A stretch of 11,162 nt of DNA from Syntrophomonadaceae bacterium (GTDB taxonomy: Bacteria > Bacillota > Dethiobacteria > DTU022). Shown piece by piece: positions 1 to 7,544 of the stretch (the first letter of the stretch is position 1; each line of letters begins with the position of its first letter). Where the stretch lies: contig SLQM01000261.1 in the NCBI GenBank assembly GCA_007131435.1, forward strand, positions 1-11,162. The letters run 5' to 3'. The translations under genes were made by a program, and so were the position numbers. The notes under the pieces are model-generated. The model was not told the origin of the DNA, made no database searches, and saw only the letters and a list, made by a program, of their open reading frames with translations.

Positions 1-818
1 CCGTCGATGATATCGCCGTCGCCCGCAGGCTTTTCAGCCTTCTCCGCCAGGCAGGCGTGCCCTCTCCGTTGATTGTCAGGCAGCAGGAAAAAAGACTGCA
101 GAAAATGCGTTTCCTGGTCCAGGTGCCAGGCCGGGAGCAGGTAGATGCCCTTCTTGTCTATCTTGATTTAAAAGAGGCAGGAGCGTTTTTCAGCCTGCCG
201 GGGAGGCATACTGTTTTGCCCCGCAGGGCTTGCTGTCGCAGGGCTTTCCTGAGGGGCGTTTTCCTTGCCGGTGGGTCGATCAGTATTTCCAGGCGTTCCG
301 GTTATCACCTGGAGCTTAGCTGCAGCAGCCTGGAAGATGCTAGCTACTGCCGCAAAGTACTGGAACTTTTTAACCTGAAAGCGCTTATTCGCGACAGGAA
401 AGGAAGCGCCTTTCTCTATTTTAAAGATGCAGAGGCAGTAGCTGATTTCCTGAGAATTATTGGAGCAGGAAATGCCCTCCTGGAGCTGGAAAGCTTACGG
501 GTTGTAAAAAGTATGCGTAACCAGGTTAACCGCCTGGTTAACTGTGAAACTGCAAACCTGGAAAAAACGATTACTTCTGCCCAGCAGCAGCTGCAGGTTA
601 TTGATAGTTTGAGCGCCCTGGTGGGCCTGGAAAACCTTTCACCGGCCCTGCGAGAAGCTGCCCGCTTAAGGCGCAGATACCCGGAAGCCTCTCTTAAAGA
701 GCTCGGTGAAATGCTTGACCCGCCGATCAGTAAATCCAGTATGAATCACCGTTTTCGCCAGCTGGCAAAGTTGCTGCAGAAAAAAACGGGCATTACAAGC
801 AAGGATCATGCCAATTAA
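1..818 (+). CDS. whiA: WhiA-family DNA-binding regulator, 5' end missing
   Basis: This is the C-terminal ~271 residues of a WhiA homologue. The frame is open from the first full codon at base 3, and the residues before the GTG at 57 (for example VARRLFSLLRQAG) match the WhiA N-terminal domain, so the real start lies upstream. About 45 residues are missing relative to the Bacillus subtilis protein of about 316 residues. Visible signatures are the LAGLIDADG-like segment RGVFLAGGSISISRRSGYHL, the conserved NRLVNCETANLEKTI stretch, and a C-terminal helix-turn-helix around LKELGEMLDPPISKSSMNHR. WhiA is a cytoplasmic DNA-binding protein. It activates sporulation genes in Streptomyces, and in Bacillus it influences cell division and chromosome segregation. 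In Bacillota it normally follows rapZ and the YvcK gene, which would lie just outside the window. Family assignment is secure; its role in this organism is inferred. Confidence 0.95.
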   Translation, partial: VDDIAVARRLFSLLRQAGVPSPLIVRQQEKRLQKMRFLVQVPGREQVDALLVYLDLKEAGAFFSLPGRHTVLPRRACCRRAFLRGVFLAGGSISISRRSGYHLELSCSSLEDASYCRKVLELFNLKALIRDRKGSAFLYFKDAEAVADFLRIIGAGNALLELESLRVVKSMRNQVNRLVNCETANLEKTITSAQQQLQVIDSLSALVGLENLSPALREAARLRRRYPEASLKELGEMLDPPISKSSMNHRFRQLAKLLQKKTGITSKDHAN

Positions 819-848
819 TCAGCGGGCGGCAGGAATTAATCTTTTTTT
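814..848 (+). terminator. weak terminator-like stem and T-run after whiA
   Basis: ATTAAT at 814-819 can pair with ATTAAT at 835-840 across a 15-base G-rich loop, and seven Ts follow at 842-848. The stem is only A-T pairs and includes the whiA stop codon, so termination would be inefficient at best. It could allow partial read-through from whiA into rpoN. The same bases form a direct repeat, AATTAATC, at 813-820 and 834-841. Confidence 0.25.
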
Positions 849-849
849 G

Positions 850-884
850 TCGAAGATTATTGCAAAGGCAGATTGGTTCTTCGA
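850..884 (+). promoter_or_regulatory. possible 5'-leader hairpin before rpoN
   Basis: TCGAAGA at 850-856 is perfectly complementary to TCTTCGA at 878-884. Inside that stem, TGC at 861-863 can pair with GCA at 868-870 around an AAAG loop. The hairpin ends three bases before the GGAGAG ribosome binding site (887-892) of rpoN. It could influence rpoN translation or transcript stability. No known riboswitch or protein-binding motif was recognised, and the internal loop is large. Confidence 0.3.
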
Positions 885-898
885 ATGGAGAGATTAAA

Positions 899-2317
899 AT
901 GAAGCTTGATTATAATCTTAAGCTGGAACAAACCCAGAAACTGATCATTACACCAGAGCTTAAGCTTGCTATAACTCTGCTGCAGTATTCAGCTCTAGAA
1001 CTTCAGGACCATATCCAAAGTGAACTTTTAAATAACCCGGCCCTCGAAGTAATCGAAAACAAGGAACCTGATAAAGATGACAGCCCTGAACCAGAGGAGG
1101 TTGAGACTGTTGAACAGACCCCGGAAGATGATTTTCCATGGGAAGATTATTTCAGGGATATGGATTTGGAAACAGCCGCTCCTGCACAGACTACCACTAA
1201 AAGCAATTTAGAATACCAGTCGGTAATTGAAAACTGCTCCAGCACATCGGGAACGATGCTGGAAGATTTGCTGGGCCAGCTGCGAATGCTATCTCTTTCA
1301 CCGGTGCAATACAGCACAGCAGCATTTATAGCGGGCAACCTTGATCATAACGGCTACCTGCATTGTGAACTGGAAGAGCTTGCTGCTGCTCTCGGTACAA
1401 AGATCAGGCAGCTTGAAGAGGGCCTGCAAATACTGCAAAAGCTTGAGCCAGCAGGGATCGGTTGTCGCAGCCTGCAGGAATGTCTCCACCTGCAGTTAAA
1501 AAAGCTTGACAACCCTCCACCGCTGACAATAGATATAGTAAACTATTACCTGCCTGCTGCTGCAGATGGCCGTTACAGCTATATTGCCTCAAGGTTAAAC
1601 TGCCTGGAGGAAGATGTAGAAAGCGCCGTAGAGTTTATTCGTACCCTGAACCCAAAGCCGGGCAGCATCTTCGGGGAGGGCGAGGAAACCCGCTATATCA
1701 TCCCTGATGTGATTGTTGAAAAAGTTGACGACCGCTACGTGATTATGAATAACGATAGCAGTGTCCCCCAGTTAACGATTTCTCCATTTTACCAGAATAT
1801 GCTGAAGAACGGTACAGCAGACGAACACCTGAATAATTTTGTCAAAGGCAAGGTAGAAAAAGCTTTTTGGCTGATCCGCAGTATTGAACAGCGCCGGATG
1901 ACCTTATACCGCGTATCCCAGCAGATTATTGATATACAAAGACCCTTTCTTGACCAGGGTATTAAGAAGTTAAAACCGCTTACCCTGAAAGAAGTTGCCG
2001 GCAATGTTGGCGTTCATGAATCGACAGTCAGCAGGGCGACATCGAACAAGTACATACAGACACCGCGGGGGCTTTTCCCTCTCAAGTTTTTCTTTTCCAG
2101 CGGCCTGAGCGGCAGCGGCGGGGATGACTATTCCTCGCACAGCATTAAAACCTATATTAAAGAAATGGTCGAAGCCGAAGATCCTCTCAAACCGCTGAGT
2201 GACCAGCGCCTGGCAGCATTATTGCAAGCTAAAGGGGTAAATATTTCCAGAAGAACTGTGGCTAAATACCGTGAAGAGATTTCTATCCCGGCTTCATATA
2301 AACGCCGCAGCAATTAA
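899..2317 (+). CDS. rpoN: RNA polymerase sigma-54 factor
   Basis: Sigma-54 directs RNA polymerase to -24/-12 promoters and needs ATP-dependent enhancer-binding activators. The 472-residue product has the usual architecture. Region I (about 1-50) is rich in glutamine and leucine and begins MKLDYNLKLEQTQKLIITPE. An acidic region II follows (about 50-90), then the core-binding domain (roughly 110-310). The helix-turn-helix lies near 361-385 with HESTVSRATSNKYIQTPRG (His373). The RpoN box SRRTVAKYRE spans residues 450-459, close to the C terminus. Length matches the family (about 430-480). The ATG at 899 was chosen because GGAGAG lies 6 bases upstream and the protein then begins exactly at region I; a TTG at 860 in frame has no such support. 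The gene ends 16 bases before pgk, in the position where many Bacillota operons carry the regulator CggR and gapA. No -24/-12 promoter was seen in this window, so the targets of this sigma factor must lie elsewhere. Confidence 0.97.
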   Translation: MKLDYNLKLEQTQKLIITPELKLAITLLQYSALELQDHIQSELLNNPALEVIENKEPDKDDSPEPEEVETVEQTPEDDFPWEDYFRDMDLETAAPAQTTTKSNLEYQSVIENCSSTSGTMLEDLLGQLRMLSLSPVQYSTAAFIAGNLDHNGYLHCELEELAAALGTKIRQLEEGLQILQKLEPAGIGCRSLQECLHLQLKKLDNPPPLTIDIVNYYLPAAADGRYSYIASRLNCLEEDVESAVEFIRTLNPKPGSIFGEGEETRYIIPDVIVEKVDDRYVIMNNDSSVPQLTISPFYQNMLKNGTADEHLNNFVKGKVEKAFWLIRSIEQRRMTLYRVSQQIIDIQRPFLDQGIKKLKPLTLKEVAGNVGVHESTVSRATSNKYIQTPRGLFPLKFFFSSGLSGSGGDDYSSHSIKTYIKEMVEAEDPLKPLSDQRLAALLQAKGVNISRRTVAKYREEISIPASYKRRSN

Positions 2318-2333
2318 AACGGTGGTGAAACCG

Positions 2334-3518
2334 ATGTCAGAAATAATGAGCATCAATGATCTTGATCTGCAAGGTAAAAAGACCCTCCTGAGGGTCGATT
2401 TTAATGTGCCCCTCGATCGGGGCGAAGTAAGAGACGATACCAGGATCCGCGCTGCACTTCCCACGATCAGGGAACTCCTGTCCCGTGGAGCGAGAATTGC
2501 AGTGGCTTCACACCTTGGGAGGCCAAAGGGCAAAACTCAGGATGATTTAAAGATGGATCCGGTAGCGAAAAGATTATCTGAACTGCTGGGAAAAGAAGTG
2601 CTTAAGCTGGATTATTCCGCGGGAGATGAAGTTGCAGCAGCCGTTGAAAAAATGCAGAATGGAGAAATTCTGCTCCTCGAAAATCTCCGTTTTGAAGCGG
2701 GAGAGGAAAAAAACGACCCACAGTTTGCCCGCCTCCTTGCCGCCCCATTTGAACTTTTCGTAAATGATGCTTTCGGTACCGCCCACAGGGCTCACGCATC
2801 AACTGCCGGGGTAGCAGAATATATTCCTGCAGTAGCCGGACTGCTGATGAAAAAAGAGATAGAAGAGCTGTCTCGCTGCCTTGATGATCCGGGCCGACCC
2901 CTGACCGCAGTCCTGGGAGGTGCCAAGGTTTCCGATAAAATCAATGTTATCAAACGCTTTTTATCATTGGCCGATAACCTGCTAATAGGCGGTGGAATGG
3001 CCAATACTTTTTTAGCTGCCCGGGGATATGGCCTGGGTGACTCTTTTTACGAGAAAGATCTCCTCAACCAGGCAGCAGAACTGCTTGAAGCAAGCAAGGA
3101 TAGTTCCTGCAGGATCCATTTACCACCGGACCTGGTGGTTACCCGGGAACTGGAAAAGGGAAGCGCCTGGGAAGTAATGACGCCTGAACAGGTAGATGGC
3201 AACTGGAAAGCAGTGGACATCGGGCCTGAAACAGCCAGGCAGTATGGGGATATTGTTGCCGGCTCAGCGATGCTGGTCTGGAACGGCCCTCTTGGCGTTT
3301 TTGAAATTCCTCCCTTTGACAAGGGGACAAAACTGGTTGCCCGGGCTGCTGCAGAAAGCAGCGCTTACTCCGTGGTAGGCGGAGGGGACCTCGTTGCCGC
3401 CCTGGAAGCCCTGGGGCTGGCCGGGGATATAAGCTTTATATCAACAGGCGGTGGGGCCACACTGGAGTTCTGGGAAGGAAAAGAACTGCCCGGCATAGCG
3501 GTCCTGAAGAAAAAATAG
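2334..3518 (+). CDS. pgk: phosphoglycerate kinase
   Basis: The enzyme transfers the acyl phosphate of 1,3-bisphosphoglycerate to ADP, giving 3-phosphoglycerate and ATP, in cytoplasmic glycolysis. The 394-residue product has the standard bacterial length. Substrate-binding motifs are RVDFNVPLD (Asp22, Asn24) and ASHLGRPKG (His60, Arg63). The middle of the protein carries LLENLRFEAGEEKNDP, VNDAFGTAHRAHAST and LGGAKVSDKI. The C-terminal nucleotide domain shows WNGPLGVFE, GGGDLVAALE (349-358) and STGGGATLEF (370-379). The start is the ATG at 2334, preceded by GGTGGTG at 2321-2327. A second in-frame ATG at 2346 lacks a ribosome binding site. The gene lies 16 bases after rpoN with no promoter or terminator visible between them, so co-transcription is likely. 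It opens the pgk-tpiA-gpmI-eno block, and no gapA precedes it. Confidence 0.98.
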   Translation: MSEIMSINDLDLQGKKTLLRVDFNVPLDRGEVRDDTRIRAALPTIRELLSRGARIAVASHLGRPKGKTQDDLKMDPVAKRLSELLGKEVLKLDYSAGDEVAAAVEKMQNGEILLLENLRFEAGEEKNDPQFARLLAAPFELFVNDAFGTAHRAHASTAGVAEYIPAVAGLLMKKEIEELSRCLDDPGRPLTAVLGGAKVSDKINVIKRFLSLADNLLIGGGMANTFLAARGYGLGDSFYEKDLLNQAAELLEASKDSSCRIHLPPDLVVTRELEKGSAWEVMTPEQVDGNWKAVDIGPETARQYGDIVAGSAMLVWNGPLGVFEIPPFDKGTKLVARAAAESSAYSVVGGGDLVAALEALGLAGDISFISTGGGATLEFWEGKELPGIAVLKKK

Positions 3519-3543
3519 TAGCGCTCATACGGGAGGTAGGTTA

Positions 3544-4311
3544 ATGAAACTGATAATTGCTGCAAACTGGAAGATGCATAAAACTGGCAGCGAGGCAAAA
3601 GAGTTTTGCCTTGAACTGCTTCAGAAAGAAGATGATTTCAGGGGCGTAGAAGTGCTTATCTGCCCGCCTTTTACTGCCCTCACAGCAGCTGCCGGAGTAT
3701 TGAAGGACAGCTCTGTTAAGCTGGGGGCACAAAACTTTTACCCTGGAGAACAGGGCGCTTTTACCGGTGAAATATCTGCTGCCATGCTTAAGGAAGCAGG
3801 GGTTGAATACGTGATTATCGGGCACTCTGAAAGGCGTCACCTGATGGGTGAAGAGGACAGCCTTGTGGCCCGCAAAATAGCGGCAGCTTATGAAAACGGC
3901 CTAAAACCTATTCTTTGTATTGGTGAAAAGGAAAGTGAAAGAGATGAAGGTGTTACAGAAAAGGTTTTAGAGAAGCAGCTTTCAAAAGCGCTGGAGAAAC
4001 TTGAACCGGAACAGGTAAAAAGCCTGGTGATAGCTTATGAGCCTGTCTGGGCAATCGGTACTGGAAAGGCAGCTTCTGCTGAAGATGCTGCCAGTGCAGC
4101 CGGGTTTATCTTTAGCCACCTTGACAGGCATTTTGGCCATGAATCTGCAGCCGGGGTGCGCATTCAGTATGGGGGCAGCGTAAAAGCTGAAAATATCGGT
4201 TCATTTATAAGCCTGGAACATATTCACGGCGCCCTTGTCGGAGGGGCAAGCCTGGAGGCCGGCTCTTTCGGGGACCTGATCCGGGCAGCAGGAAAGGCGG
4301 TCGCAAGTTGA
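3544..4311 (+). CDS. tpiA: triose-phosphate isomerase
   Basis: The enzyme interconverts dihydroxyacetone phosphate and glyceraldehyde 3-phosphate, usually as a cytoplasmic TIM-barrel dimer. The 255-residue protein has all catalytic parts: Asn8 and Lys10 in AANWKMHKTG, the electrophile His94 in IIGHSERRH, and the catalytic base Glu166 in YEPVWAIGTGKAAS, which also contains the mobile loop 6. Phosphate-binding segments YGGSVKAENI and GALVGGASL are also present. GGGAGGT at 3531-3537 lies 6 bases before the ATG, a near-ideal ribosome binding site. The gap to pgk is 25 bases with no terminator. The stop codon overlaps the TTG start of gpmI in a TTGA tetranucleotide, which suggests translational coupling. 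Confidence 0.98.
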   Translation: MKLIIAANWKMHKTGSEAKEFCLELLQKEDDFRGVEVLICPPFTALTAAAGVLKDSSVKLGAQNFYPGEQGAFTGEISAAMLKEAGVEYVIIGHSERRHLMGEEDSLVARKIAAAYENGLKPILCIGEKESERDEGVTEKVLEKQLSKALEKLEPEQVKSLVIAYEPVWAIGTGKAASAEDAASAAGFIFSHLDRHFGHESAAGVRIQYGGSVKAENIGSFISLEHIHGALVGGASLEAGSFGDLIRAAGKAVAS

Positions 4312-5840
4312 AGAAGGTTATCCTCTTAATTCTTGACGGGTGGGGCTATAGTGAACAAGAAGCCGGTAATGCTATAAAAAAGGCCAGCACCCCTAACATG
4401 GACAGCTACTTTAGAAACTATCCATGGGCGCTTCTTGATGCTTCCGGAGAAGCTGTCGGGCTGCCGCCCGGCCAAATGGGTAATTCTGAGGTTGGCCACC
4501 TTAATTTAGGCGCAGGGAGGATTGTCTACCAGGAGCTAACCAGGATCGGGCAGTGTATTGAAAGCGGGGAATTTTACGACAACACCGTTCTGGGTGATGC
4601 AATGGAAAAGGTGAAGTCGAGAAATAGCAGCCTGCACCTGATCGGCCTCGTATCTGACGGTGGAGTGCACAGCCATTTTGAGCACCTCCTGGCCCTCCTG
4701 GAGATGGCCCGCCGTTATGAAGTGGATAAAGTTTTTGTGCACGCCATTCTTGACGGGCGGGATACTGTCCCTTATGGGGCTAAACCTTTTATTGAAAAAC
4801 TGGAAGAGCTGGCCGGCAAAGATCAGAAAGGCTGCGTGGCAACGGTCAGCGGGCGCTATTATGCCATGGACCGTGATCGCCGCTGGGAAAGGGTCCAGAG
4901 GGCTTATGAGGCCTATACCCGGGGTGAAGGGTTGAAAGCTTTAAGCGCTGTTGAAGCAGTTGAACTGGCTTACGGGCGTGGAGAGGCGGATGAATTTGTT
5001 CAGCCCACGGTAGTTGTTGACGGAGAGGGGGATCCTCTCGCCACGGTTAATTCTGACGACAGCATGATATTCTTTAACTTCCGACCGGACAGGGTGCGCC
5101 AGATTACCCGCGCTTTTGCTGAAAAAGATTTTGAATATTTTGACCGGGGGCCTAACCCTCCCCTGCCGCACCTGGCCACCATGACCGAATACGACAAAGA
5201 ACTTCCCCTGCCGGCTGCCTTTACCCTTGATGACCTGGAAGACACCCTGGGTGAAGTATATGCAGCGAAAGGCATTGCTCAGATGAGGGTAGCCGAAACT
5301 GAAAAATATGCCCATGTAACTTTTTTCTTCAACGGGGGGCGTGAAATAGCCTTTGACGGGGAAGACAGAGTCCTTGTTCCTTCTCCCAAGGTTGCCACCT
5401 ATGACCTTAAGCCCGAGATGAGCGCCCCTGAAGTTACGGAAAAAATAGTTGAAACAATCATCAAAAATCAACACCCACTGATTATTGCCAACTTTGCCAA
5501 TGCTGACATGGTGGGACATTCGGGGATCATTGAAGCTGCTGTCAGGGCGGTTGAAACCGTGGACAGGGGAGTAGGTAAAATTGTTGAAAATGCGCTTGAC
5601 AGGGGCTGGTTCATCCTGATCTGCGCAGACCATGGCAATGCCGAAGAGATGAAAAATAGTGAAGGTGAAACGCTCACGGCGCACAGCGGCAACCCGGTTC
5701 CCCTTTTACTGGTGGGGCCGGAAAAAATTAAGCTGCGCGATAAGGGTATACTGGCCGATGTTGCCCCAACCATACTGGATCTGGCCGGGATAAAAACCCC
5801 GCAGGCGATGACCGGAAAGAGCATGCTGATCAGGGAATAG
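4308..5840 (+). CDS. gpmI: 2,3-bisphosphoglycerate-independent phosphoglycerate mutase
   Basis: This cofactor-independent, metal-dependent (usually Mn2+) mutase interconverts 3- and 2-phosphoglycerate through a phosphoserine intermediate. The 510-residue length is typical. Asp10 in ILDGWG and the phospho-acceptor Ser60 in GQMGNSEVGHLNLGAGRIVY are in place. The substrate-binding region includes LVSDGGVHSH and HAILDGRDT. Metal ligands of the phosphatase-like domain appear in NADMVGHSG (Asp400, His404), ADHGNAEEM (Asp441, His442) and TAHSGNPVP (His459). The start is TTG at 4308, overlapping the tpiA stop by four bases; the GGAAAGGCGG at 4291-4300, inside tpiA, gives correct spacing, and the protein then begins with the expected MKKVILLILDGWG. 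The stop TAG at 5838-5840 is merged with the AGGAGG ribosome binding site of eno. Mutases of this type are metal- and pH-sensitive and have been linked to control of glycolysis during sporulation in Bacillus. Confidence 0.98.
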   Translation: MKKVILLILDGWGYSEQEAGNAIKKASTPNMDSYFRNYPWALLDASGEAVGLPPGQMGNSEVGHLNLGAGRIVYQELTRIGQCIESGEFYDNTVLGDAMEKVKSRNSSLHLIGLVSDGGVHSHFEHLLALLEMARRYEVDKVFVHAILDGRDTVPYGAKPFIEKLEELAGKDQKGCVATVSGRYYAMDRDRRWERVQRAYEAYTRGEGLKALSAVEAVELAYGRGEADEFVQPTVVVDGEGDPLATVNSDDSMIFFNFRPDRVRQITRAFAEKDFEYFDRGPNPPLPHLATMTEYDKELPLPAAFTLDDLEDTLGEVYAAKGIAQMRVAETEKYAHVTFFFNGGREIAFDGEDRVLVPSPKVATYDLKPEMSAPEVTEKIVETIIKNQHPLIIANFANADMVGHSGIIEAAVRAVETVDRGVGKIVENALDRGWFILICADHGNAEEMKNSEGETLTAHSGNPVPLLLVGPEKIKLRDKGILADVAPTILDLAGIKTPQAMTGKSMLIRE

Positions 5841-5854
5841 GAGGTTTTGTAAAC

Positions 5855-7132
5855 ATGGAAGACAGGATTGAGAAGATACATGCACGGGAAATATTAGATT
5901 CCAGGGGCAACCCGACCCTGGAAGTGGATATTGAACTGCGCGGGGGATGGACAGGCCGGGCGGCGGTACCTTCGGGCGCATCAACAGGCGCTTTCGAAGC
6001 AGTGGAACTGCGCGATGGTGATGAAAAACGCTACCTCGGTAAGGGTGTGCAGACGGCTGTCCGCCATGTTAATGAAATACTTGCTCCCGAACTCTGTGAA
6101 CTTAATATTTTGAACCAGAAAGAAATTGATATGTTGATGATCGAGTTAGACGGCACGCCTAACAAGTCCAGGCTTGGCGCAAATGCCATTCTCGGGGTTT
6201 CGCTTGCAGCCGCCAGGGCTGCCTCCTCTATGCTCGATATTCCCCTCTACCGCTACATCGGGGGGTTGGATGCCGGTATGCTGCCGGTGCCTTTCATGAA
6301 CATCCTGAATGGCGGAGAACATGCCGACAATAACATGGATATCCAGGAATTCATGATTGTGCCCCTCGGGGCGGAAAATTTTTCCCAGGCCCTGCAGATG
6401 GGAACGGAAGTTTTTCACCAGTTGAAAAAAATTCTCCAGTCAAGGGGTTTGAATACCAATGTGGGTGACGAGGGTGGCTTTGCCCCTAACCTGGAGTCTA
6501 GCGAGGCTGCGCTTAACCTGATCATGGAAGCGATTAACGCTGCCGGGTATAAAGCAGGAGAAGATATCTGCCTGGCCCTTGATACTGCAGCCAGCGAATT
6601 TTTCAGGGATGGCTACTATCACCTGGAAGGCAAGAAAATGTCAGCCTCTGAACTTACCGGTTACTATGCCGGCCTGGTTAACAGCTTTCCGCTGATCAGT
6701 ATAGAAGACGGGCATGATGAGGAAGACTGGGAAGGCTGGAAAGAAATGACTGAAAAGCTGGGCGGTAAGATTATGATCATCGGGGATGATCTTTTTGTTA
6801 CCAGTCCTGAGCGCTTAAACAGGGGGATAGAGTCGGATACTGCAAATTCAATTTTGATTAAACTAAACCAGATCGGCACATTAAGCGAAACCCTGGAAAC
6901 AATGGCCCTGGCCCGCCGTTCGGGCTACACCTGCATGATTTCCCACCGCTCCGGCGAAACAGGCGACAGCTTTATAGCAGACCTGGCGGTAGGTGCAAAT
7001 TCTGGCATGATCAAAACCGGCGCCCCGTCCAGGACAGACAGGGTGGCTAAATATAACCAGCTGCTGAGAATTGAAGAAGGGCTGGGATATTCAGCCCGTT
7101 TTGCCGGAAAATCGGTAAAAATTAATTGCTGA
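5855..7132 (+). CDS. eno: enolase (phosphopyruvate hydratase)
   Basis: Enolase dehydrates 2-phosphoglycerate to phosphoenolpyruvate and needs Mg2+. The 425-residue protein has the N-terminal capping domain (EILDSRGNPTLEVD, PSGASTGAFEAVELRDGD) and the C-terminal barrel. Catalytic Glu206 lies in GDEGGFAPN and Lys336 in IKLNQIGTLSET. Metal ligands are Asp243 (ALDTAASEFF), Glu284 (ISIEDG) and Asp311 (GDDLFVT). SHRSGETGD (363-371) and IKTGAPSRTDR with Lys387 complete the active site. Some normally conserved flanking positions differ: His287 where Leu is common after IEDG, NTNVGDEGG instead of NTAVGDEGG, and PFMNILNGGE instead of PMMNILNGGK/A. These are mild and do not touch catalytic residues. AGGAGG at 5839-5844 lies 10 bases before the ATG. 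This is the last gene of the glycolytic block. A weak stem (7132-7136 with 7151-7155) follows the stop but has no clean T-run. Confidence 0.98.
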   Translation: MEDRIEKIHAREILDSRGNPTLEVDIELRGGWTGRAAVPSGASTGAFEAVELRDGDEKRYLGKGVQTAVRHVNEILAPELCELNILNQKEIDMLMIELDGTPNKSRLGANAILGVSLAAARAASSMLDIPLYRYIGGLDAGMLPVPFMNILNGGEHADNNMDIQEFMIVPLGAENFSQALQMGTEVFHQLKKILQSRGLNTNVGDEGGFAPNLESSEAALNLIMEAINAAGYKAGEDICLALDTAASEFFRDGYYHLEGKKMSASELTGYYAGLVNSFPLISIEDGHDEEDWEGWKEMTEKLGGKIMIIGDDLFVTSPERLNRGIESDTANSILIKLNQIGTLSETLETMALARRSGYTCMISHRSGETGDSFIADLAVGANSGMIKTGAPSRTDRVAKYNQLLRIEEGLGYSARFAGKSVKINC

Positions 7133-7142
7133 GCCCAGGCCA

Positions 7143-7171
7143 TTTACAAAGGGCTTTATATATGTTAGAAT
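7143..7171 (+). promoter_or_regulatory. sigma-A promoter for secG
   Basis: TTTACA at 7143-7148 (5 of 6 matches to TTGACA) and TAGAAT at 7166-7171 (5 of 6 to TATAAT) are separated by exactly 17 bases. A TG dinucleotide at 7163-7164, one base before the -10 box, adds the extended -10 motif frequent in Gram-positive promoters. Transcription would start near 7178, giving a leader of about 40 bases that carries GGAGGT at 7204-7209. This would let secG be expressed independently of the glycolytic genes upstream. Confidence 0.6.
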
Positions 7172-7217
7172 TACGTTTGCTTGATTTGTATCGATGAGTT
7201 ACTGGAGGTAATCAATT

Positions 7218-7442
7218 ATGCTCGGTGTTGTTTTAACAATTATTTACCTGGTTGTATGTTTAGCCCTGATTGCCGTTGTGCTTTTGCAGTCCGGCCGGGC
7301 TGCCGGTTTGGGAGCCATTGCCGGTGGAGCGCAGTCTCTTGTCGGTAAAAAGAAAGGTCTGGATGAAAAGCTGGGCAAAGTAACTACTTATGTAGCGATT
7401 CTATTTATGCTGTTGACCATTGTCCTTGTTGTAATTAACTAG
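7218..7442 (+). CDS. secG: preprotein translocase subunit SecG
   Basis: SecG is the small non-essential membrane subunit of the SecYEG channel and assists SecA-driven protein export. The 74-residue product has the family layout: a first membrane helix at about 3-24 (LTIIYLVVCLALIAVVLLQ), the conserved QSGRAAGLG segment, a cytoplasmic glycine-rich/basic loop (GGAQSLVGKKKGLDEKLGK), and a second membrane helix at about 55-73. The GGAGGT at 7204-7209 lies 8 bases before the ATG. secG sits between eno and rnr, its usual place in Bacillota. Here it has its own promoter upstream and an intrinsic terminator downstream, so it may be a single-gene unit. Confidence 0.95.
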   Translation: MLGVVLTIIYLVVCLALIAVVLLQSGRAAGLGAIAGGAQSLVGKKKGLDEKLGKVTTYVAILFMLLTIVLVVIN

Positions 7443-7468
7443 AATTTAAGTATTCGAGCATTATACCG

Positions 7469-7500
7469 GCAGGGGGCGAAAGCAACCCTGCTTTTTATTT
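7469..7500 (+). terminator. intrinsic terminator after secG
   Basis: GCAGGG at 7469-7474 pairs with CCCTGC at 7486-7491. Inside it a two-pair GC/GC extension closes a GAAA tetraloop (7476-7483). TTTTT follows immediately at 7492-7496 and then ATTT. This is a classic Rho-independent terminator, 27 bases after the secG stop codon. It should separate secG from rnr, at least partly. Confidence 0.85.
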
Positions 7501-7544
7501 TGTAAGCCCATGTTCGGGTTTAATGATATTGAGGAGTTGTCCGT

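Noticed and set aside
57..59. GTG at 57 as start of whiA
   Set aside because: The frame is open upstream to the window edge and the upstream residues match the WhiA N-terminal domain, so the gene is simply cut by the window.
771..799. TTGCTG-N17-TACAAG at the end of whiA as an rpoN promoter
   Set aside because: Only 3 of 6 and 4 of 6 matches and lying in coding sequence; too weak to annotate.
860..862. TTG at 860 as start of rpoN
   Set aside because: It adds 13 residues unlike sigma-54 region I and lies inside the leader hairpin; ATG at 899 has a good ribosome binding site.
2271..2273. GTG at 2271 as start of pgk, giving an overlap with rpoN
   Set aside because: The extra 21 residues are rpoN sequence read in another frame; ATG at 2334 has a ribosome binding site and gives the family length.
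4941..5684. 247-codon open frame on the minus strand inside gpmI
   Set aside because: It lies wholly antisense to a well-conserved gene, resembles no known family, and is explained by codon bias of gpmI.
7132..7160. AGCCC/GGGCT stem after eno as an intrinsic terminator
   Set aside because: Five pairs, 14-base loop, and followed by TTTATATAT rather than a T-run; it also overlaps the better-supported secG promoter.
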